DNA of 64,000 nt. Origin: Larix kaempferi. Lineage: Eukaryota > Streptophyta > Pinopsida > Pinales > Pinaceae. Shown in pieces: positions 44,311 through 57,842 of the stretch. The notes beneath the pieces are model-generated. The model did no database searches. It was not told where the DNA came from and saw only the letters and a program-made list of their open reading frames with translations. The stretch covers positions 5,073,001 to 5,137,000 of the forward strand of contig BSBM01000865.1 of assembly GCA_027924585.1 (NCBI GenBank), read 5' to 3'. Position 1 is the stretch's first letter. Every line of letters begins with the position of its first letter. A program made the position numbers and the translations under genes.

Positions 44311-47300
44311 GAATCAACAAAGGGTAATTTCATAATACCATGTCGTGAGAGTGTGTTGGTTTTACTTGTTAATATATTTGAAACAATAACTGAGAAATGG
44401 CGGGGTTAGTATTATTTGTTGGCCCATAGCCTTTGTTCTTATTTATGTGCAAGGCTCTAGTGCTTCTAAACTTTGTTATCTATATCTAGATCGACCTACA
44501 AAGATATGAATATATTGATATACTTGCATGGCTATGTAGACATTATACAAAACTATTGGATTATTCATTGTTTAAATATGGATTCTTATAAAATGGTTGT
44601 GTTGTCAAAAACTCTAGAGGTCTTTGAATATGGAAGAGACCTATGAGCCCTACACCTGTGATACCTCGGGGCCTTGCTCCAATGTGACAAGTCGGGTGGA
44701 TCTCTCTCTTTAGGATTCTTGAATATGCTTGGGGCATATCCAGACAAGCCACGGGAGGTTCCCCCGGTTTTGTTTTCCCAAGTACTAACCAAATGATTTT
44801 ATCTTTCCAAATGTATTCACAGAATCAATTTTTGGATACTACTACAAGGTAATCTATAGTTTTGAGAAAAGGGGATAAATGGTACCCATGGGGGATCTCA
44901 CTCTACTCGGGGTGAAAATAGGTAATATCAGCAAACAAACCACTCCTAGCATGAGATAAGTAAGCAACGGGTAAATAAACCAAAGTAAACACCATCCACT
45001 TGAAGCAAACAACACAAATACCCAACATGTGTCAAACACATAAAACCTCAACCACACAGAAAACCTAAAGGGTAATGGATCTGCCAATTAGAATGGTGCC
45101 TTTCGCTACCAGGATGGATCAATTTTGACCATTTTAGGTCTTAGGGTGGGTGCCTTTCCGGGTTGAACAAATCCAAGGATATCCTAGACTTTAAGGCTTA
45201 GGAATTGACACTAGGATTGGATCTACACATGGATGTCCTGGAAATTTTGCTTATGTAGACAAGGGACCAGTGAATTAAATCAATCCCAGTGAACTAGAAG
45301 CGATGCCCAAAAATTCAAGAGTGTTAAGGGGAAATACTTCAAGTCTTACTCTAGCTAAATGTGATGAGATCTAGACTTGATGAACACAATGAAAATGAGA
45401 TTTATAATGATATATAAGAGCTGAGTTTTAGTTGAAAATGTCTTATTACTAAAATAAACTTTGATGCAATGTAAAATTCATATTTGAAACATTTATAATA
45501 GTGAAGGAAATAAGCATGCAAATGGCCCAAAACAATGGTTGGATGGTTGGAAATTACTCTTAAGACTAGTTCCTATTATAGAGGGTAAATGGAGTCAAAA
45601 TAGATCATTTAAGCAAGGAACAAACTCCCTAAATATGCTTGAAATCTACAGCCATAAAATATTGTCTAAAACCCCCACATGCCCAACAAAACAAAGGGGA
45701 AACAATGAAAATATGATTGACAAGTGTTTTTTAGGTTTTTCTTAGCAAAAATCTTGTGATAGAGTTATATCTCCTTTCTAACAACTTCTGTGTAAAGGCC
45801 AAATATCTCTTGACCAAGGAAAACTTGAAAACTCTTCCACTCTCTCCACCTACCACACAAATCAACTTTGTTAGTGAGATGAAAAGACCAAATCAAATCT
45901 AAATAAAATGAGTGAGGATAGCATGCAAATTCAAATGGGAAACTAGTGAGAAAAAAGAAGGTAAGAGTGCAATTGAATTCTCTAAGCAGGGAACCCCCTT
46001 TTCCAGACAAACAGGGCGCATTTGGCTCATATGCCTCTCTTCAAATTGCAAAAAAAACTCAAAAAATTTGTCTGTGAAGCAAGCTATATCTAACAAATTA
46101 CATATAGCATAGATTAGTAAGAGATCAAATCCATTTTCTCAATCTGAAAACAAGAGAACAAGAGTCACAAAATTTCTGGTTATTGTATTTTTGAAATTGG
46201 CCAAGAGTCCACACAATAGAGAGCTCACTCTCTTTTATAGATTGAGAATGATCTAGATCCCTAATCTAAAATGATAGACAGATGAGATCAAAATATGAGA
46301 AGAAAAGATCAATGGCTGAGATCTTTTCTCTCTTTTACAATTTTTAAAATAGTTGAAAATGACAATATTGTGGAGGGGGGCGACTTGCCTCCATGAGATG
46401 AAGTACACATAAATAAATCATGAGTGAATAGTTTTGTTCATTACTAAGGGTCACTAAGGGGTCCCCTTAGTGACCCATTTCACCTTTCACATCATAAGAT
46501 TTGCTAAGATATAACTTCACATTTCTTAATTTCGTCCCATTGGAGAAGAGTGCGCCCCACCATGAAGTGGAATGTCAATTATTGATATGGTGATGCCAGA
46601 ATGATAATTTGATGATGAAAATGTTTTAGGACCTCAAAATAAGACAATGCAATTCATTACTTCCCTTTTCCAGAATCTCATTGCCATACATTCCAAACCT
46701 CAAGAATTTTTTAAATTGGACCTTACGATAAAATAATTAAAGTGATATTAATTAGATCTCTGACTTCTCTTGCCCAAAATGAAAATATGATGCCACGGTT
46801 GAGTTCTTGGACCTCAAAAACCATACGATGCACCATACTTGTGCCCAAATCCAATCTAAAATGCCTCGTTTAAAATTAGCTCCAAATAATTAAATTAGAC
46901 TTAGGCTAAAATTCCAGACTTAGGAAAATATTTCCATTTTTAGCCAATTAATTCAATATGCCACAAATGATATTTGGAGGAGTCCAATTGGCCTCCAAAG
47001 GATGAGATGTGATGTTTGATGAATATGTAAGTGTCCCATATTGTTGGTTTATCCCTCTGACTAGGTCAAAAATTCAAACTTTGACCAAGATTAAAAATGA
47101 TGGGATAATGATGTGTCTAGCTTATAGAGAAGAATCATACTCAATTATAAGAGATATTGACAAACAACCAATCATAAGATTATATCCTATAATAGGTGAT
47201 TTTCATGTGACTCCTCATATGACATGTCAACATAGCAAAAAAACATAGCAGCACATATAGTACATTGAAATGAGTTATATACATAGTATCCTCTAATCAA

Positions 47301-49025
47301 AACCATCAGACAATGTTGCAAAGATCATCCCTCCTTAGTGGGTGGAGTGGAAGGTCAAGTAGTTAATAAGGATAACAGGGGTGAGTTTTTTTATCAATAA
47401 AAGAATTGAGTTACTCTTGTATATAAGGGATATAGGAAACCTCTATGACATTTGCTAGTTTGGAAGACAGTAGGGAACAAGGTGTCTCACAAATGGATGA
47501 TGTGCTTACAAGGTACCTTTTTAACTCTAGCAAGCCCCCCCTTTATTTCACTTTCACTTTTTTGCTTTTCATTCATTTTTTTCTTTTGATACTTTTCTTT
47601 TCTTTCTTTGTATATTTCTTTGGAGCACTTGATTCATTTGCAATTCCTTTAGTTGGCTAATGATTGATAGGTACTAGCTCGGATTTCCTTCTAGGGACCA
47701 TTTTTGACACAGCATTAGTGTTGGTGCTAGCTAATGTCCATAGATGCGACAGAGTTGGCACAATAATTTATTTTCAGAGCAAGTAGGGTTAACCTCTTAA
47801 TTCAAGGAGTACTTACCTCTCCCAGCCCCTAACCAATTCCAAGGATGGGGAGCACTTGTTTCAAGTCTAGGGGGTAATCTTCTGGTGACTATACCACCTA
47901 GGCTCATAACTCAACATCGATATCTATTCCGACAAGAAAAGTTGAGTATTCATATAATATTGTCACACACATCAAAGTCGAGACTCCAAGTAAGACATGG
48001 AGTCCATCCTAACAAAGAGGTCACAGAGGGGGAGAGTCTTTGAGTCACTTAGTCATATCTGGATCAATAGGGATTTGTATCATGCAAGGTGGAATGAGTG
48101 GAATAAGGACAAGGTCAACATGGGAAACCAAAGGGTCAGGTAATGATCCAAGAAACACTGTGGAGACCTATTAGAGAACAAAATGTATATAATACACAAA
48201 TTAACAAAAAATATGATGCTATGCTAATGTCCTACTCATTATAATTATCAAATAATCACCAGTTATAAAATAAATCATAATGCAAGTTAGTCCATCAATA
48301 TCACATATAATCATCCCTAAAAGCAACCTCATGACACACTGTCTAGTACACAAATGCAACATGCAGGATACATCATAGGCACATATTGTGAGGCACTATA
48401 ATTCAAGATCCAGTTCTCTATCCAATAGTGGAAAAATTCAATGTATGCAAGGTTCCAAAATCTATGGCAAGGGATCCAAAAATCAGTAGGTAGATGACCT
48501 AGGGACCTACTCTGAAGCTCTTCCCACTCAACTAATATATCTATAATCTCAAACAATGAATCCCATCCATCTACAACTAATTATCTATATCTGGTGCTCA
48601 CTATCATGGACTGTTAAAAAATAAAGTATGCTCAAGCAAACAATGAGTAGTAAATCCCCCGTACATAATTTGTGATAACATCTAGCTCCATGGAAGACAA
48701 GTTATCTAAGGGAGAGAGTGCTTGAGAAATTCAAAATCTATGACCCATAGCATCCCTCTACGAACAAGGTACATGCACCTCCAAAAATCCAATTCTATAC
48801 CCCTCTCATAGATCGGTCGTCAGTACTCAATATATAAAAATATAAAGAAATAAATTGAAATTGAAATGCTCAAAATTTTCTAACTATTTATGGAAAAAAA
48901 TGCAGACTATTGAAAACATACACAAAAACATGAAATAATTATGTATGCGGGAAAAAAAAATTAAACTAGGAAAGCACAAAGCTCAAAATTGTCCTACACT
49001 AACGCGTCGCGGTGGAAAAACCAAC
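44311..49025. other. 4.7 kb without a recognised gene
   Basis: Only short frames without family motifs occur. It contains a perfect palindrome at 46448, a TATA-like TTGTATATAAGGG at ~47414 and weakly repeated GGACCTCAAAA-type blocks at 46630-47010, so it may be an old LTR or leader. It could include the 3' end of the gypsy-like remnant to its right. Confidence 0.35.
46448..46476. repeat. Perfect inverted repeat, 14-bp arms
   Basis: GGGTCACTAAGGGG, a single T, then CCCCTTAGTGACCC. Confidence 0.9.
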
Positions 49026-51085
49026 CTACGTTTGATCCGGGATATATCGCCCCAATAATCTATCATGGAAAATAATTCTAAAGAGATAGTCATTTGCGGA
49101 GGATAAATGATACATATGTCCATCAAATCGTTCCACTATAAATGGGCCAAACCACAAATTCTCATGTGTCTTTGACATGTACCAATAAATAGGGTTCCAT
49201 AGGACAACTTGATCTTGATAAGTGAATCTCGAGCGGTTTACCGTCACCGAGATAACTTTAATGTCACAACATTCCATCAAGTTGACATCTACATTACCTT
49301 GTGCCATTGGTTGATTGGGAAAGCTTCTTCCATACCCCTCATGTATTGATCTAGGATCAAACCTAACTGGTCCACCATCTAAGGGAATAACAATTCTTCC
49401 CACCAAAATATCTCTAACCTATTCTCTCTCTTCCCATGACCATGTGGAAACACCTTTCAACACCGATTGTTAAAAAAAATTGCATAGAGGAGATCTCTTG
49501 CTGCACTTCATTCACGGTTCGAAAGCTCCTCGGTCTATTGTCTTGTACAATGGGATGGGGTGGAGGTGGAGGTGAATCCTCGTTTTTTCTACTATATCCC
49601 TCTCCCATAGGTACATGCACCTCTCTCATTATCAAAAACCTCAAAAAAGTCTCATGTTCTGGAGTATGAATGTGGGTTTCCCAACTTTGACTCGCACTCT
49701 CTTCAATACTGCTCACAACTAAATATGGTAGGGGCTCATAAAGGCCAAGAACATGCTTAAGAAGCAATGATAGGTCCAACTCTTCTTCTTCACACCCTTA
49801 GAAGGTGGTCAAGTAATTCAAAGAAAAAAATTCTCCCAGATCATCATGAGATAGAGCATCATTTATCCAAGCATTGGTAGGCCTTACTCTAATATCTTCA
49901 CCACCTGACTGAAAAGGACTTGAAGGGTTTTGATGCACATGTTCTTCCATATCCATAGTTTCCATGACATCAGCAATCAACTCACTCGAGGCTCTAAACA
50001 TTCCTTCACTTCTTTCTAGGGAAAAATTTTCAGTTAGGCTAGCATCATTGTGATTCCCCTTCTCGCTCGAGTTCATCATTCATCTGAGAAGAAGGAATAT
50101 CATCGTTTGGCTCATATTCTTTGGAATATATGGTAATATCTAAATGAAAAACCTCATAAGGACGATTATGGGAAATCATATATTCCATCAAACTCACTGC
50201 AGCCGTAACATTTGGAGGAAGGTGTCCCGAGGAACTTGTATTTTTCACTAATTGAGTAGGCATAGAATTGTGAGCAATTTTCTCCGCCACATCCCCATGA
50301 TAAAGAATATTTGAAGCATTATGTTGATTATAACTATCCCCCACACAATCATATGTTTTATCTACCTCCACTTCCTGTCTCTACAAACTAACAGGTCTAA
50401 CAATCTCCATTCCAATAATGGGCAGAGTGCTTTTAGAGAGTTCTCATTTAGGTACCAAAGAAAACCTATGAATGACTGTTGTTCCCCATAATTCACCTCA
50501 ACTGGAGAACTGGAACCCCTATCCATTGGGATGTACAACATATGATATAGATATGACCATGGGTTCAAACCACCCATAGAATTGGAGTCCCAACTAGATG
50601 CACTCCCCTCATATGAGTGTAATGGCATGAATGGACCATACATCATATGATAGGCATGAAAGCGGGATCCAAGCTACTGCTAGTAATAGGAACACTATCG
50701 GGATCATCCACCTCACACGCTCCATGGGCATGCGGAACATCATCTCCATAATTTAGTCTTACAAATTCACGAGAAGCATCATCATCCCCGGCATTCAGAG
50801 CCATAAATATTCCATCATGAGTGAACTCACCCCATCTGAAGGTATTCTCAACCTCATCTTTGACTTCTTCTAAGTGTCCATCATAAAAAGGTTCTCTATA
50901 TATACATAGCATCTTCCCATCAAATTTGGGAATGGAGGCATAAGATAAATCCATCTGTATATTCCCTCCCAAACTGGAAAACCACTTCCAACATAAAAGC
51001 ATCCCATAAACTGGTAGAAGATAAATTATCACCACGTCCATTAGGGTGGAAATGTCAGGACACCCAAAAAGATTGGCTCTCAAGT
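49026..51085 (-). pseudogene. Gypsy-like pol remnant (protease part and beyond), minus strand
   Basis: The frames 51167-50643, 50646-50362, 50371-50045, 50079-49798, 49779-49414 and 49406-49026 follow one another with frameshifts. YLLPVYGMLLCWKWFSSLGG followed by IQMDLSYASIPKFDGKM resembles the second half of a gypsy protease region. FTYQDQVVLWNPIYWY and THENLWFGPFIVERF near the left end recall an integrase C-terminal part. RT is not recognisable. The right end is cut at 51086 by the CACTA element, whose terminal bases form the first codons of the rightmost frame. Confidence 0.4.
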
Positions 51086-51410
51086 CACTACAACAAATCT
51101 CTATGATTAGATTCCTTTTTAGCTCCCTTTTTGCTTCCACCAATTGTTTTAAAGTATTTTTCTCCACATTTTTTAAAAAGTCGACACTATTTATTGGGAT
51201 GGCGCTATTTTTGGTGTTTTTTGCGTTGATAAAAACAAGTAGGCATTAACTTCGGCACTAACTAGCGTCCAATTTAGCGCCTAATGTACTGCCATTTTTA
51301 ACTCCTAATTTTGTGCCTATATTAGTGCCTGATTTAGCGTCGAAGTTAGAACCAACCATAGCACCAAATTTAGTGCCACATTTAATGTCTATTGTGCTTA
51401 AATAGTAAAA
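51086..51410. repeat. CACTA terminus and subterminal repeats
   Basis: The terminal CACTACAAC is followed from 51200 by about ten short motifs of the type TTAGCGCC, TTAGTGCC, GGCACTAA and TAGCACCAAA, in one or both orientations. These are the usual binding sites of a CACTA accessory protein. Confidence 0.8.
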
Positions 51411-51415
51411 ATTTT

Positions 51416-52035
51416 GAGGTGTTGGGGGTTAAGTGGATAGGGGATTTGGGGAGATTAGTGGAGTTAGGGATTTGGGGTGTAGGGATTTAAGGTTAAGGGA
51501 TTATGGGTTAAGATTTAAGGGATTAAGGGTCAAGAGATAAGGGAGTTGGGGCTTAGGGGTTATTTAGTTTAATGGTTAATGGCTTAGGGATTATGGGTTA
51601 AGGGATTAATGTTTAAGTGCTTATGGAATAGGAGTTTATGGATTAAGGTATTAGGGATTAGGGATTATGGCATAAGGTCTTAAGGGTCAATGGCTTAGAA
51701 GTTGGGGGATTTAGGGATTTTTTGTTAAGGGATTAGGGATTAAGGGTTTAAGGGTCAATGGCTTAGGGGTTAGGGGTTTTAGGGATTTTTTGTTGAGTGA
51801 TTAGAGATTAAGGGTTTATGTCTTAAGGGTTCGGGGATTTGGGCTTAAGGATTTAAGTGTGAATGGCTTAGGGCTTAGGGGATTTAGGGATTTTTTGTTA
51901 AGGGATTATGTATTAAGGGTTTAGGGATTAAGGGTTCAAGGATTATGGATTAGGGGTTATGGGATTAAAGGCCAAGGGATTAAGCATTAGGGGATAAGGG
52001 GGTTTTAAAGGGTAAGGGCCTAGTTATTATGGGTT
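51416..52035. repeat. Degenerate telomere-like (TTTAGGG-type) tract
   Basis: About 600 bp made mostly of GGGATTAAGGG, TTTAGGGATT, TTATGGGTTAAGGG and similar heptamer variants, all on the plus strand. A longer unit, AGGGTCAATGGCTTAGG, recurs at about 51688, 51748 and, as GTGAATGG, 51851, each followed by TTTAGGGATTTTTTGTT. Confidence 0.75.
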
Positions 52036-54005
52036 AATGGCATTTTCTTTTTTAATTTATAATTATTTTCTTATTATAAATTTTATTTTACAGTGTGTGA
52101 TGTAATTTTTTATATTTGGTTTTAATTTAGATTAATTTGGATTATTATATATGTTAATTTAAAACATGTTATTAATATTGAATATTAATGTTTTGATATA
52201 AAATAAGAAACTAAAATTGAGCATTACATTATTATATTTTCACCTAATTGTAGGTGATTAAATTTTTTATTTTTTTAATTATTTTATTTATAGTTCTTAA
52301 GAAAACATACTATAAAATTATGTTCAACATAAAAATGGAAATAATTTAAAAATAATCAATTTAACAAAGTTGCTTACTCAAATAATTGTGAGATACGTGC
52401 ATTAATATTTTATTAACTTTTGTGTCTTCACTAACATGTTGATACAAAATGAATGGTATAATCATATGAAATTGAAAATCGAGGTTAGGTAGTTTAATGG
52501 TTAATTGCGTAGGATTATATTGGGTCAAGGGCTTAATGACATCCATCCACTTTACACGGTGAGTAGTGAATGGGGCCAACGTTGAAATTTCTTCAAAGGG
52601 TGCATGTATGCATAGGAATTTGACATGGTTAGACTAGACACATGACTTGACGGTATGTGGGGGTTTCAAGACTCAAGGATGCCTAATGTCCCCATATAAT
52701 CTTCTAGATCGTCCACGTTTCAAGGGGTTAGGGGTTATATGGTATAAATATTAAGGTATTAGGCCTAGGATTAATGAAATATCTCAATTTGTTTTATAAT
52801 ATAAATTAATGAACAAACTTTGCATACATTTAGCATAATGGTTTGGATTTACATTGGTTTACATATACGATATAAGTAATTATATTTTTTTTAAATTGCA
52901 TATTTAATGTATTGTTATTCAATAAGATCTTCATCCTAGTTCAATCCAACTCTAACCGATAACCTAACAACACATATAAACCATTATCAACCAATAAACG
53001 ACCACTAACCATGCTAACTCTTATCCAAGTAATCCTAATTTTTTATGCCAATAATCAATACCAAATATTGAACACGTCAAAGATATTGCAATAGGTAATT
53101 TGTATCGACACAAATAATACTGAAGCATTTCAAAGTTTGGTCCATAAGAATCATCATTTTTAAACATGGATTACAAATAATTCTGAAAATTTAGAAGTCT
53201 TGGTCATTAACATTATTGTCTGCAACAATGTCATCCAATTTATCACTATCAATGTTCATATGCTCTTTCAAGTATTTAATATTATCATCAACCTCATCTT
53301 GATTTGCATCATCTTAATCATCATTGAAATTTGACTGTAGACCATCTATATTGTTACCAAATGTATTTGGATCATCATTTTCTATACCACCCATATTGTT
53401 GTCTTTGATAACATCATCTAACTTTGGATTGTTGTCTTCTTGTGCCTAAACATAACCATCTTAATATCATCATGGATGTCAATTTCTTTGATGTTCTCTA
53501 ATCCCTCTCTCTCATTTTGTTGGCCATAATTTTTTTACTCAGTATCCACTAATGCATCATCAAATACATGCCTTAATATTGGATCATAATGTATGACAAA
53601 TATCCATTTTGGGTCCAAAATATCTTCATAGAAAAATACCTTCACATGAATGACATTCATATATTAGATGTAAGTTATAACAATTTTATTGATTAATAAA
53701 CACATGTATATATTCGCAATAAACTATATTTTAATACACTAATGATCACTATTGCTTCTTGTTTGAGTTAAAGAATTACCTGCTCACAATGGATTGGTAT
53801 AACATAAGGCCCCTTATCCTCTGGTAGGAACATTGAGGATCTATAGAAACAATCCACCATGGGTATCATGTCTTCATGTCCTCTCAAATGCTTCATACCA
53901 TCTACACTTAAAAATACAACATTTAAAAGAGTGGTAATCCAAATCAATCATTTCTTGTATTTTCCCAACATATTGTAGATTCCCTTCAATAATATTTTTA
54001 TCTTT
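52036..54005 (-). other. 3' part of the CACTA element, no clear domain
   Basis: AT-rich. The minus strand between about 53200 and 53640 reads as a broken acidic, Asp/Asn-rich frame that could be the transposase-gene tail. The rest (52036-53200) shows no frame with a motif. Confidence 0.35.
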
Positions 54006-55057
54006 TCAACTTGCTGGGATGGATTTCTTGAAATCAACCATGATGCCACAATCAAAGGATTGTCTCTCTACATCTACACTTTCTACACGATAATGTCGAC
54101 CATGTTCCCACATTGCAGGATATTTCCTCACTTGTGAAAGACCATTTATTTCAGTGAAAACAAATATAATGACGAATATTAAAATAGTTAATAGTGTCAA
54201 AACTGTAAGGAACCAACATTTTGTAAAATTTCAACTATGCCTTTCTTTCACATCCTCTACACATGTTGATTTCATCTTCTATTATGTTTGAATCTATACC
54301 TGCATCTTCTATTTGATTTTGAATTTGTTTAGCAACCCATTCTAGTGTGCAATCTTTTCCCCATTCTCCAAGTAGATCATTGGGAAGTGGAGTATTCCTT
54401 GGGTTCGATCTCTTAAATTGTCTCCTTACTTATAACACTTCTTCTCTCTTTTATCATACAAATCAATCCATTTGTTCATAAGTTCCATGTGGTACAGAAT
54501 GAACTTGTGGAGTATATCACTTTCATCTACACCTATTACATATCAAAAAATTTATTTCAAACTCCAAATCGCATGTTGTTAATTTGACAAATAAACTACA
54601 GAGTAAATTAATTACTGCAAGAAAAACAACCACAATGCCCATGAATTTACATACTAATTTCTACTTGAACACCATTAGATTGTGTTTTTTCTCCATCAAT
54701 AATATTTGATGCTCATTCTTCATCCCAAAAGCGTGGCCCATCTTCAAAATCCTTACCAAGGAATTCACATAGGAATAAAAATGCTTCATTCAATACATAC
54801 CCTTCATCCATGCAATCCTCTAGACGTGCCTTTTGTCGAACATATCTTTTTAGAGTGTTCATATACCTCTCAAAGAAAAACGTCCATCTCATTGATACGA
54901 CACCCGCCAATTCAATGTCATCCACTATGTATATAGGTAAATGGACTTGTAGGTCCGTGAAACTTGTAGGGAGCTCCTTCTCAAATACACATACAATTTC
55001 TGCAATTTCCTTCTTCCATCTAGGAACTTCACATTCATGCATATTCTTGGAGGTCAC
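54006..55057 (-). pseudogene. CACTA transposase gene, DUF4218 part
   Basis: IAEIVCVFEKELPTSFTDLQ (~55020-54955), then VHLPIYIVDDIELAGVVSMRW, YMNTLKRYVRQKARLEDC and EGYVLNEAFLFLCEFLG (to ~54750) match the DUF4218 domain found C-terminal to TNP2 in plant CACTA elements. Further left, ILHKFILYHMELMNKW (~54540-54490) and the frame 54200-54006 continue the tail. Introns and stops separate the pieces. The function of DUF4218 is unknown. Confidence 0.75.
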
Positions 55058-55302
55058 TCACCTAATATAATAACACTAAATTAGTATAAACATTTAGTCA
55101 AAATTAAAATACAATATAATATCTTTATGTCTCTCACACGTGACCATTTCATACCACATACCTTGCAAATGTTGACAATCGACTTATGGAATTCCCCCTA
55201 ATTTCCAATGGCATGATATGCTATCAAACACATTTATCAAAGTTCATTAGTAATTTTTATCACACAATAGAATATCAAAATATATTTAATACTTAATTAA
55301 TA

Positions 55303-57590
55303 TTAATAGTATAAGTTAAACGATGATAATACCTTCGTAAAATTATGAAAATCATGTGTTTTAAATCCTGTGATATGTCCATCAATTCTAAATTCCCTAT
55401 TCAATGATGACCCATAGTCAGTAGGTGTCCTTATTGAACGGATGGATTTTTTTAGTTGGTCTAGCTCTCTCTTCTTCAAAATCCACGTAGCTTCTACATA
55501 TGTTTCATTTTCCCTATTTGGCCACAAATGTCTTTTATCCAATTTGATACGCGAAAGAGCAATATCTCTCCTTGAATCCAAGGTGTCCTTCTCTTTTCCT
55601 GATATGTGTTGAAATATAGAATCTGGGACATTTTTTAAGATGTTCATAGGATATAATAGGTGATATATTAATACATCCTTCCAGTAAGGGAGCTCATAAA
55701 ATATGGATTTTCTTTTCATTCCTTTTGGCATATTAACTACAACTTGTTCTGGTTCTTCAATTGAATCACCTCGATTAAAAAAATCCTCCCAGGATTTCAA
55801 TTCAACATCTTCATACTTATTAATCCAATCACCTAGACCCATAACCATGGGAGGGCCTCTATTTTCAATTTTCCACCAAATTGATTCTTCAGGCAATTTC
55901 TAAACTTATTGTATGGTGGTAGAAAAACCCTATTGTTTGTGGAAATAAATTTATATGTATCTTTAGAATACCGCCCCTGAAATTTTTATGCACATCTTGG
56001 ACATGCAAATATCCCCTTTGTTTGAAAGCTTGCAATTCAATAAGTAATGTTAATGGCATCAAAATGATAGTATAAAAGTAAGTATGAAAGTTGGGCTGAA
56101 AATAAATTATGGCTGCAAATACGTAAATATTTTTTATTACCTGAACAAACACAAAGTCCTGGGAAATCATGAATAGTCCAACATAGCACACCATACAATA
56201 TGAATGACCTATTTGATGGAGGACATTATATGTAATACATTATTATGCCTTTCGATAGAAATTGCATCCCATCCATAAAAGGTGCAATATAAACATCCAT
56301 ATGTTTTACTTGATGTTTTCCTGGAACAATGAGAGTTAGCATAAGGTGCTCCTTTCTAACACTCAAACATGGGGGAATATTGTATACTATCAACCCGACT
56401 GGTCATACAGTATGATTTTCACTCATGAAAGAGAATGGGCACACTCCATCTATTGCAATCCCAAACCTAATACTATGGGGTTCATCTTTGAATTTTCATG
56501 GCCATTTTTCCTCTATGTGTTTCATTGCTTTGCAGTATTCCAAAATTTGCATGAATCCACTTTACTCGTGTTCTTTGCATTCTAGTCCATCAATTGTGCA
56601 AGTGACTTGCAACAAAACATTTGTTGAACTATAGGTATAAATGGCATGTGGCGTAAAACCTTATTTGGAACAATAGGACTCTATACATCTGTACAATATC
56701 TATTCTCTTTGCATACAAGGCATTCTACCTCGTTTTGATATTCATCTTTGTATAAAATGAATCATTTTGACATGAATAAATTTGCTTCTATTCAATCCCC
56801 AACTCACCCAACAACTAACACGCTTCTCTGCAAGTCGAGGGCAACACATTCTCTTTAGGGAATATTTTAGTTGTTAGTGCGCTGTAAGATTTCCAGACAT
56901 TAAATCAATTGAATGTTTTAATTATGATGAACATGATTGATACGTAATTCTATACTAGCATTTTTTATATACATTATATGGTTTTAAAATCCCCTTAAAT
57001 AAGTATAGAAGAAGTCGATGAATATTTACGAATTACGTACAACAATTAACAATGGAACTTGAGAAATATAATTCAAATTACTTTAGTAGGGTAGTGAAGA
57101 CTTTGTCTGACCAACCCAATAGTGACTTGATTTCTAATAATATTAATGTGCATGCCAGTTTTGAGGTTCTACTTGCACCCGATTTGAACAGAGGTGTATT
57201 AGCTGCTTGCTTGATTGAGTCTTTCAGGTTGATATCATCAAGATTGCGTTGGTGGTAATTTCCCCTGCTATCATTGTTACTGTCAACCATATGATCATTA
57301 TTGTCATCATTGTTTCCATCCCCAAAGAAAATTGTTATAAGAATTTAATTCAATCCTTCTTCATGAATTGCATTTTCACTATCATCATCATCATTAAGTC
57401 CAGGTGGCATGTCATCAATTTATGTTGATATCATCAGGTTTTCAAATTTATCAGCTAGTAGTAGTCTTTTCAATGTTACTCTTTTCACCCTGGTATGGTT
57501 TAAAGGATGGTTTGGATCATCCCGTCCAAATATTAATAACCCAGTTTGATATTGGTTATTAGTAGATGTATCATCAATATCTTCTACCTA
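55303..57590 (-). pseudogene. CACTA TNP2 transposase
   Basis: Pieces in order on the minus strand: TPLFKSGASRTSKLACTL..LGWSDKVFTTLL (57220-57080), then FPKENVLPSTCREAC (~56870), a stretch with CQNDSFYTKMNI followed by Cys codons, IRFGIAIDGVCPFSF (~56470), VGLIVYNIPPC (~56390), LTLIVPGKHQVKHMDVYIAPFM (~56330-56270), then LPYWKDVLIYHLLYPMNILK and LDSRRDIALS..TDYGSSLNREF (55690-55380). These match Transposase_21 (TNP2) in the right order and spacing. Many stops and frame changes show decay. The enzyme would cut at CACTA termini. An upstream acidic frame (57590-57370) may be its N-terminus. Confidence 0.85.
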
Positions 57591-57842
57591 TCAACAAACA
57601 CAAACATTATTTAATGTTTGGAAACAATTGGATAAATCATAAATGTATCAATTTCAAAGAAATATAATCAAATATGTCTTAACAAATAAAAATATAAAAT
57701 GTATGAACATATATACATCAATTGAATAATGGAACATTATTTTATAGATCACTTTTTTTATACAATAATTTAAAATAAAAAACAATCTTCACAACATAGT
57801 TTATAAAACATCAGTCCACAATCATTGATTATTCTTTGGTTT

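Noticed and set aside
44561-45087. Minus-strand frames of 63-77 codons
   Set aside because: No motif, no continuity between them, no splice logic.
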